Source: Megalobrama amblycephala (taxonomy: Eukaryota; Chordata; Actinopteri; Cypriniformes; Xenocyprididae). Taken from it: a stretch of DNA of 64,000 bases. Each line of letters starts with the position of its first letter. The stretch's first letter is position 1. The translations under genes were made by a program, and so were the position numbers. Positions 59,847 through 64,000 of the stretch are shown here, one piece after another. The notes under the pieces are model-generated. The model had not been told where the DNA came from and searched no databases. It was given only the letters and a program-made list of their open reading frames with translations. The DNA lies in contig NC_063062.1 of the NCBI RefSeq assembly GCF_018812025.1, positions 5,961,513 to 6,025,512 of the forward strand, in the 5' to 3' direction.

Positions 59847-61694
59847 CTGACATGATTTTATAACATCATATATCAAAAAATGGTATTAAAACTATTATTT
59901 TATTATTATTTATTAAAATTGGTATTAAAAGTCGTTGCTTTGTTATGAGAAAGAATTTCTGGAAAAATAAATTTCATTGATGTCATTCGGAGTAACCAAT
60001 ATAAAGGGACCATTTTGGATCAAGTCAAGTAGTCAATATCATGTGACAGGATGTGACATCATTCAGACACATGCAAAGGACCACATGGTCATGAAGCAAA
60101 GTAACTAACTCTCTTTAAACTATTTGAAAAAATCATGTTTTCACTTGCTCATACGCATGTCCCAAAACATCATTTGGTACAACCGCTGTAAAACATGGAA
60201 AATGTTGTAAAATTTTAAAAACTTGTACTAAATATAAAATGTTTGATTGTTCTTTTGCCAGCTAGATATCAGCCTGTTAGCATTGTTTGAAAATATTGTC
60301 ATTTAGTATAACCAAAATTGTCATTCGGTAAAACCGAAATTTTGGTTAAACCGAATGACTTTTTCTTGTAAAAAATGACAAAAGCAGTGCTAATTGATTA
60401 TAAAAACCACATAATCTCATTGTTAACACTCAATAAAACTTCAAAATTAATTATACCTCCAACATGTTTTTTTTTTTATACTTTTAAAAAACGTCAATGA
60501 CCCATACACTAATATACAGAAGGTGCAGAGTGTCACACAAACACTAAACACCATCATGATAACACACATGACATTAAAACAAGGCAAGAAACATTAATTT
60601 AACAACATTAGATGTAACATAAATCCTTAATGTACATAACTGATTAGAAAAAAACTAAGAAGAAAGAGTTATTTCAACAAAAATACATCAAATGTCAAGT
60701 ATCACGCAGTGAATTCTGGGAAAGTCGAATTATATATATATTTTTTTTTTTACTGTAAATTACACAATGACGTTTTTTTTTTTTTTCACTTCCAAAAACT
60801 GTAAATTGAATGGTATTTTACTGTAAAATTACATTAAATGCACGGTTAGATCTATTACAGTTATTCACCTTATATAGTACGTAAACGTTCTGTAAACCAA
60901 ATAACAGTTTTGCATTTTTACAGTCTTTTACCGTTAAAATCGTGATCATTTTTTACAGTGTAGCATTCAAAAGTTTGGGGTCAGTAAGATATCATTTTCC
61001 AAAAGATTTCTATTTCAAATAATTGCTGTTCTTTTGACCTTTCTATTCATCAAAGAATCCTGAAAAAAAGTTCACATTTCTACAAAAAAAAAAAATCTGA
61101 ATGATTTCTGAACGATCATGTGACACTGAAGACTGGAGTAATGATCCTGAAAATTCAGCTTTGCCGTCACAGGAATAAATTACATTTTAATATGCGTTAA
61201 AACAGAAACGTTTTTTTATTGTCTTATGGATCAAAGAGATGCAGCCTTATTGAGCGTAAGAGACTCTTAAAAAAAAATCTTACCAACCCCAAATATTTGA
61301 TTAGTAGTGTAGATAATACATCTAAGGACAAGCCAAAAACTCCTGTTTCAATAGTACTGTAAACACGTCAACACTCGGAAAACCGCTCATCTAGAGATTA
61401 CATGGGGTGGTCTTAGCACAAATAAACCGAAGCATCTGTTGATGTGTCCTGGCTGACTGAATCAGAAACATCTTGTCAGTGGTTACAGTAACAAGACAAC
61501 ACACAATAGCTTTAAGCTTCAGACCTGTAGTTAAACTGCTCAGGTAAAATGATCTTTTCAAGGAGGCGCTAATGCCCCTGCGCATCATGCAAGGGTACAG
61601 TAATGACACATCCTCTTTGTTTGGTTCTTACCTTAAAAATTAAATCCTTTTTGCCATACCTCAGCTCTTTCAGTTGGGCTTGGATTTTTTTGGA
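39944..61694 (-). CDS. luzp2: luzp2, 3' six exons (partial gene, joined)
   Basis: Six minus-strand exons (61694-61632, 54101-54027, 53778-53611, 47575-47471, 43274-43203, 40048-39944) join without a frameshift into 195 codons plus TAA. Every intron is GT-AG and phase 0. The first two exons put leucines at joined residues 18, 25, 32 and 39, an exact heptad zipper, followed by a basic/acidic coil to about residue 57. The run SKKIQAQLKELRYGKKDL and the later AALDKESQLKALK agree almost residue for residue with the mammalian LUZP2 coil as I remember it. LUZP2 is a secreted leucine-zipper protein expressed mainly in brain; its molecular role is poorly known. Two N-glycosylation sequons (NNS in exon C, NQT in exon E) suit a secreted protein. 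The signal peptide and first coil exons are upstream of the window. The C-terminal tail is poorly conserved. Introns are 7.5, 0.25, 6.0, 4.2 and 3.2 kb and are filled with transposons. Confidence 0.9.
40640..40925 (-). repeat. R1, minus copy, last luzp2 intron
   Basis: The complement of the R1 consensus (AGTCTTCAGTGTGACATGATCC block) lies between exons E and F. Confidence 0.7.
41141..42505. mobile_element. TA-flanked foldback (CACTCTAAAAA termini) split by K1 copy 3
   Basis: The ends are CACTCTAAAAAATGCTG and CACTTTTTAGAGTG, with TA on both sides (41139-41140, 42506-42507). Without the K1 insertion it is a palindrome of about 400 bp with GGGTTAAA-rich arms. Confidence 0.83.
41175..42132 (-). 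mobile_element. TTAA element K1, copy 3 (958 bp), in a luzp2 intron
   Basis: It reads as the reverse complement of copy 2. TTAA is at 41171-41174; the right site is mutated to TGAA. It lies within the foldback above and keeps the K3-free empty site near 41670. Confidence 0.92.
42515..42934. mobile_element. hAT-like element (420 bp) with perfect 8-bp duplication
   Basis: The ends are TAGGGTGACCATATG and CATATGGTCACCCTA. The duplication agtttacc lies at 42507-42514 and 42935-42942. The sub-terminal inversion extends about 50 bp (ATCCTGGACAGGACG and its complement). No coding sequence is seen. Confidence 0.93.
42950..43172. repeat. Degenerate right end of an F1-type element
   Basis: The sequence ends with the F1-like series GGTGAGTAACTGATGACAGAATT and TTCGGGTGAACT, without a TTAA. 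It stops about 30 bp from luzp2 exon E's donor. Confidence 0.55.
43203..43274 (-). CDS. luzp2: luzp2 exon E (tail)
   Basis: This 72-nt, phase-0 exon encodes 24 residues starting VGADCSQNQTESSSEM and ending FGHSQ. The acceptor ends in tatcttcag and the donor is CAA|gtgagt. It holds an N-linked sequon (NQT) and is Ser/Gln/Glu-rich, like the corresponding low-complexity part of the mammalian tail. The degenerate end of a dispersed repeat stops about 30 bp from the donor on the intron side. It could be an alternative exon, since it is in phase and short. Confidence 0.75.
44045..44262 (-). repeat. R1, minus copy
   Basis: R1 consensus complement, truncated on the right where K2-derived sequence starts. 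Confidence 0.65.
44274..44875 (+). mobile_element. K2, copy without termini
   Basis: It runs through the K2 interior from the TGTGTCCCTTTAAATGC block to the AACTTTGAGC block, including the mini-frame and GTTAGT. Both ends are missing, so no target duplication can be read. Confidence 0.8.
44876..45920. other. luzp2 intron; poly(T) at about 45620-45642 and a T-run then A-run at 45801-45860
   Basis: No gene. The T-run followed by an A-run near 45801-45860 could form a hairpin and is the only structural feature. Confidence 0.5.
45921..46223. mobile_element. Inverted-repeat element (303 bp) with 10-bp flanking duplication
   Basis: Inverted ends (CTGATTTTGCTGAG and its complement) with TTGTTGATCCTGGAACAACATT-like arms. 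The flanking direct repeat cacttgtgtg occurs at 45911-45920 and 46224-46233. A CCCTAA-like run inside is not telomeric. Confidence 0.83.
46234..47470. other. luzp2 intron, unclassified, possible repeat at 46640-46820
   Basis: 46640-46820 contains opposed GGAGGC/GCCTCC words, suggestive of an old inverted element. Termini are unclear. No other feature. Confidence 0.35.
47471..47575 (-). CDS. luzp2: luzp2 exon D (tail)
   Basis: This 105-nt, phase-0 exon encodes 35 residues starting DIPKVPRITTTSKLP and ending CQMVK. The acceptor ends in cttccttaag and the donor is AAG|gtaaat. The ITTTSKLP run resembles a short NIASKLP stretch that I remember from the mammalian tail; the rest is diverged. The call rests on good splice sites, an open phase-0 frame on the correct strand and this short match, so it is slightly less certain than exons A-C. 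Confidence 0.8.
47975..48190 (+). repeat. R1, plus copy
   Basis: R1 consensus in plus orientation, ending in a CCCCAAACTTTTGAACGGTAG-like terminus. Confidence 0.75.
48300..49670. other. luzp2 intron, repeat-poor; possible conserved noncoding DNA
   Basis: Repeat-poor and unique-looking; it includes CAG/CAA microsatellite-like sequence at 49465-49502. No exon is supported. An enhancer role is only a guess. Confidence 0.3.
49891..50162 (-). mobile_element. TTAA element K1, internally deleted copy (272 bp)
   Basis: Both ends and both TTAA (49887-49890, 50163-50166) are intact. The copy jumps near 50084 from the left sub-terminal part to the right one, skipping roughly 690 bp present in copy 2. 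Confidence 0.92.
50605..50790. repeat. Tandem repeat of about 60-bp units, 3-4 copies
   Basis: Units share GACACGCCCCCTACGGCTGA and CTCACTCTCT-like segments with small differences in length. Confidence 0.8.
50800..51955. other. luzp2 intron, no feature recognised
   Basis: Unique-looking; no exon, termini or structural RNA seen. Confidence 0.5.
51960..52892 (-). mobile_element. TTAA element K1, copy 4 (933 bp)
   Basis: Reverse orientation, intact ends and TTAA on both sides (51956-51959, 52893-52896). It retains the K3-free empty site near 52440. Confidence 0.93.
53170..53380 (-). repeat. Dispersed repeat D2, copy 2
   Basis: Reverse-complement match to 32575-32795. It lies 230 bp from luzp2 exon C's donor. 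Confidence 0.72.
53611..53778 (-). CDS. luzp2: luzp2 exon C (end of coil and start of tail)
   Basis: This 168-nt, phase-0 exon encodes 56 residues. It starts ESQLKALKDTV, which ends the coiled coil, and then leaves the coil at a cysteine-containing hydrophobic stretch (HICFSSVL). The second half is a Pro/Ser/Thr/Arg-rich tail with one N-linked sequon (NNS, residues 44-46). The acceptor ends in tgctgcag and the donor is AAG|gtacga. The coil part matches remembered mammalian LUZP2; the tail part does not align clearly with it. Confidence 0.9.
54027..54101 (-). CDS. luzp2: luzp2 exon B (leucine zipper core)
   Basis: This 75-nt, phase-0 exon encodes 25 residues beginning GQQLMDLENKLKVAK and ending AALDK. 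The acceptor ends in tctgtgcag and the donor is AAG|gtgaga. It supplies the heptad leucines at joined residues 25, 32 and 39, so the zipper crosses the exon A/B junction. It is separated from exon C by an intron of only 248 bp, much shorter than the other introns, which carry transposons. Confidence 0.92.
54715..55454. mobile_element. piggyBac-like MITE (740 bp)
   Basis: The ends are CCCTCTCGTGCT and AGCACTAGTGGG (10 of 12 inverted), flanked by TTAA at 54711-54714 and 55455-55458. No transposase motif is recognised. Lies in the 7.5-kb intron between exons A and B. Confidence 0.75.
55642..55795 (-). repeat. Dispersed repeat D1, copy 2
   Basis: Reverse-complement match to 1851-2003 over its full length. 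No coding capacity. Confidence 0.75.
56611..57859. mobile_element. hAT-like element (CAGTGGTTCTCAAC termini) containing K2 copy 5
   Basis: The right end is the complement of CAGTGTTTCTTAACCGGTG. K2 at 56841-57633 interrupts it. The 8-bp flanks do not match, so the duplication is decayed or the ends are misplaced. Confidence 0.7.
56841..57633 (+). mobile_element. TTAA element K2, copy 5 (793 bp)
   Basis: TTAA at 56837-56840 and 57634-57637, ends ATGGGACC and CTCCCCT. The mini-frame is disrupted by an in-frame stop (GTGTTTAGCC). Confidence 0.9.
57860..59247. other. luzp2 intron, no gene recognised
   Basis: Unique-looking; one 66-codon frame at 58809-59009 shows no motif. Confidence 0.45.
59250..60960. 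mobile_element. TA-flanked element (CACTGTAAAAAA termini) with a nested element
   Basis: The ends are CACTGTAAAAAA and TTTTTTACAGTG, with TA at 59248-59249 and 60961-60962. It is interrupted at 59539-60504. TA target use suits Tc1/mariner-type mobilisation, but no transposase is present. Confidence 0.8.
59539..60504. mobile_element. Nested TA element (TGGGTCA termini) with repeated 16-bp motif
   Basis: The ends are TGGGTCAATGA and TCAATGACCCA, with TA at 59537-59538 and 60505-60506. Inside, the motif GTCATTYGGTNNAACC occurs six times (see findings), and an AT microsatellite lies at 59793-59842. No coding sequence. Confidence 0.82.
60963..61310 (+). repeat. R1, plus copy adjacent to the TA element
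   Basis: R1 consensus blocks in order, from CATTCAAAAGTTTGGGGTCA to an ACCCCAAATATTTGA-like end. This is one of the longer R1 copies. Confidence 0.78.
61632..61694 (-). CDS. luzp2: luzp2 exon A (first luzp2 exon in the window)
   Basis: This 63-nt, phase-0 exon encodes 21 residues, SKKIQAQLKELRYGKKDL followed by IFK. The acceptor ends in ttttgcag and the donor is AAG|gtaaga. It carries the first heptad leucine (residue 18) and lies in the middle of the coiled coil. The mammalian protein has the same segment with L for I at residue 19, by memory. The preceding exon should end with a codon for glutamate and was not found between 61695 and 64000. Confidence 0.9.
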
Positions 61695-62029
61695 CTGCAA
61701 AATGAAGATAAGAGAGAATGTGCGTTAGCTTATTCAAATAGTAAAATTGGTTTTAGATTGTGTAGCGGGCTTTTTGTGGCCGTGCCGAAGTGTTCCTTTG
61801 TGAGGGCTTGCTGGGCAAAGCTCCAATTCAAAGAAGAGACCGTCAGTGAGCAAGAATATATAAAACTCTTCCCTTCGGTGGACTGCAGAGACCACTCGAT
61901 GACGCAAACACATTAACACATCAACACTCGCACATACACACTCACACAATAACACTCACTGCATGGTATGGAATTGTCTTGGCTTGCTGCCTGTGGATTG
62001 CTGCCACAGTTGTAAACATTCACAGAACA

Positions 62030-62032
<3 letters not shown>

Positions 62033-62096
<64 letters not shown>
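62033..62096. repeat. (CA)n microsatellite, about 64 bp
   Basis: Uninterrupted AC dinucleotides within the luzp2 intron upstream of exon A. Confidence 0.97.
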
Positions 62097-62098
<2 letters not shown>

Positions 62099-62555
62099 CT
62101 CTTTCTCTATAGCTTCAGTGTCTTCAGTAATCTCTTAGTAACTGCAGTGTACAACACCTCAGCAAAACTAATGACATTTCATTACTCTCTTCCCCTTAGA
62201 GAAGCAAAATAACACTGCCAATACACTTGCGTTTAGTTGTCTACTTTGCCAAATTTCTAGCTTGGAATGTTTAGAAGGTTGAGTCCGTAATATCAACGAT
62301 TCTCGCTGTTTGCTCAGTTGAAATAGAATAAGCTGAAACAACACAAATCTTACTTCACTTTTATTTGCACTCATTTTAATTGCCTTAAATGAAATTAAAT
62401 GTTAAAATGTTAAGTTAACTTAAACCATTTGTGTTAGGACTACATGAATCATTTCTGTTGCATTGAATGAAACTGGGCAGTGGATTTCTAGTTCCCAGCA
62501 TGCTTTGCACAGAGATAGATCAGGAGAGTAAATGTTGAAATTAAGTGCTTTTTAA

Positions 62556-63780
62556 AGGGTTAGTTCACCCAAAAATGATATTTCTGTGATTAATTACACT
62601 CCCTCATGTCGTCCCAAACCGTAAGACCTTCGTTCATCTTTGGAACACAAATCAAGATATTTTTGATGAAATGTGAGGGTATGTGATCCACACATAGGCA
62701 GCAGTGACATAGGCAGCAGAAATGTACTAAAGACATTGTTAAAACCATTGACGTGACTACTAAGTCCGAACGGCGGCTCAGTATTGGCCGGCTCTGGTCA
62801 CGTGATCAGCATGATGCATGCGTGTGATGCTGACGCAGGAGCCTGCGTTCGGACATAAACACTGAGGGCCCTATAATACACCCGGCGCAATGCGACGCAA
62901 GGCGCAGCGCAAGTGTGTTTGCTAGTTTGCGTCCGGCGCCGTTCGCGTTTTCCCGTTCAGCGCCATAAATGCATTTGCGCCAGTTAGTGCGCCCATGGGC
63001 GTGCTGGTCTAAAAAAGAGGTGTGTTCAGGCGCATTGCTATTTTAAGGAGCTGAAAATAGACTGCGCCATAGACCAACTCAAACCTGGTCTAAAGTCTAA
63101 AGTCAATGGCGCAATGTTTTTTTGTTAGAGCGAGTTGGTAGAAACTGCGCCTCTGGGCGCGTCCGCAGTGCGCGTTGACTTTGCTTATTACACACAGGGA
63201 TGTGCATCACACAAACATGCCAAATATTAAAAACAAAAGGATTACAGTGTAAAAGAATATTATTGTGTAGGCTACATAAATATGAAATGAAGTGACGGAT
63301 CAGCTTTTTCCACCAACAAATTCCGCCATGTAAATAGCAATCCGCCATGGCGCGAGCGCATCTCGCTCTTAAAGGGAATGGGAGATGACACTCTGATTGG
63401 TTTATTGAACGTTACGCCCATTACTCATTAAGAGAATAGGGACAACCCATTTCAAAAATGCGCCCCGGCGCACGGACCGTTTTTCCGTCGTTAAAATAGC
63501 AAAAGTGGATTTGGACACGCCCTGAGTGCACCTGCGCCGTGCGCTTTACACTTTGCGTTTAGATCGTTAAAATAGGGCCCTGAAGCTCTGCAATGAAAAC
63601 AGCGTAGCAGTATGACAGGGGAATGCCTTTACTGCCTATGTGTGGATCAGATACCCTCAGATTTCATCAAAAATATCTTAATCAGTGTTCCGAAGACAAA
63701 ATGAAGGTCTTACAGGTTTGGGACGACATGAGGGTACGTAACCAATGACAGAAATTTCATTTTTTGGGTGAACTAACCCT
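62556..63780. mobile_element. TTAA foldback element F1, copy 2, with nested element
   Basis: The ends are AGGGTTAGTTCACCC and GGGTGAACTAACCCT, with TTAA at 62552-62555 and 63781-63784. Removing it restores repeat L. Its arms flank the element at 62876-63580. Confidence 0.93.
62876..63580. mobile_element. Harbinger-like element (705 bp) nested in F1 copy 2
   Basis: The ends are GGGCCCTAT and ATAGGGCCC, with a 3-bp TGA duplication (62873-62875, 63581-63583). The body is rich in GCGC/CGCA words, unlike its surroundings. A 3-bp duplication suits PIF/Harbinger-type elements, but no transposase is present to confirm it. Confidence 0.75.
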
Positions 63781-64000
63781 TTAATGTGTTTTTCTTTTTA
63801 GTAAAGGGAAAGGCTTGTTGGTGTTTAATGTTAAGGTATGCTGGACATTTAAAAGAGTTTCTCTGTTGAAGTGGTTACCACTGTGCTGAAGATTAGAGCT
63901 TGTTGTTAGGTTGTGGGTGGTGACATTAAACTATCATGCCTGTTGCTTTACTCATTGAGCCATAGCTTTGTCGGCATCGTTGCAGTAATTGGTAGCATTT

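Larger units (their letters stand above)
62290..64000. mobile_element. Repeat L, copy 2, split by nested elements
   Basis: Repeat L sequence runs from about 62290 to 62551 and resumes at 63785 to the window end, matching 35546-36000 in order. The gap is an F1 element containing a further element. No luzp2 exon lies in this stretch. Confidence 0.8.

Noticed and set aside
1..64000. tRNA genes, tRNA-derived SINEs, rRNA, CRISPR arrays
   Set aside because: I looked for A/B-box-like promoter pairs, typical SINE heads and regularly spaced repeats and saw none. The 16-bp motifs at 59.7-60.4 kb are unevenly spaced, so they are not a CRISPR array.
61695..64000. The luzp2 exon just upstream of exon A
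   Set aside because: The stretch holds a CA microsatellite and nested repeats; no phase-0 exon ending in a glutamate codon with a donor could be found.

Overview
This is a piece of vertebrate nuclear DNA. The base composition, the density of short inverted-repeat DNA transposons, and several repeat families that I remember as abundant in zebrafish and carps point to a cyprinid fish. The species cannot be told from the sequence. Nothing bacterial or plasmid-like is present.

Only one protein-coding gene is supported. It lies on the minus strand: six exons with canonical splice sites, all in phase 0, at 61694-61632, 54101-54027, 53778-53611, 47575-47471, 43274-43203 and 40048-39944 (stop codon). 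Joined, they encode the last 195 residues of a coiled-coil protein. Its heptad leucines and its match to remembered mammalian sequence identify it as luzp2 (leucine zipper protein 2). The 5' exons lie beyond position 64000. About 40-64 kb is therefore luzp2 exons and introns, and about 1-39.7 kb is sequence 3' of the gene.

Most of the rest is repeat. At least three related families insert at TTAA: 'AGGTGCC' at 8.0, 16.5, 41.2, 49.9 and 52.0 kb; 'AGGGGACC' at 4.0, 12.3, 22.5, 35.3, 44.3 and 56.8 kb; and 'AGGTCC' at 8.5 kb. Two families of TTAA foldback elements (termini AGGGTTAG and AGGATTAG), two piggyBac-like elements (12.7 and 54.7 kb), several hAT-like elements with 8-bp target duplications (4.1, 24.5, 42.5 kb), a Harbinger-like element (62.9 kb), TA-flanked elements (41.1, 59.25 kb) and a 949-bp foldback of tandem repeats (30.8 kb) fill much of the window. 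Broken coding relics are visible for an hAT transposase with a BED finger (4.4 kb), a piggyBac transposase tail (13.2 kb), a Tc1/mariner transposase (24.1 kb) and a Ty3/gypsy gag-RT (25.8-26.7 kb).

Nesting is common. At least eight elements sit inside other elements. Paralogous copies in the same window preserve several of the empty sites, so target duplications can be read directly. The unique-looking stretches (about 6.5-8.0, 10.5-12.0, 14.4-16.4, 18.2-19.8, 28-30.8, 32.9-35.3, 48.3-49.6 and 57.9-59.2 kb) hold no exon I could recognise. Some could be conserved noncoding DNA, which needs cross-species alignment to test. I see no tRNA, rRNA, tRNA-derived SINE or CRISPR array.
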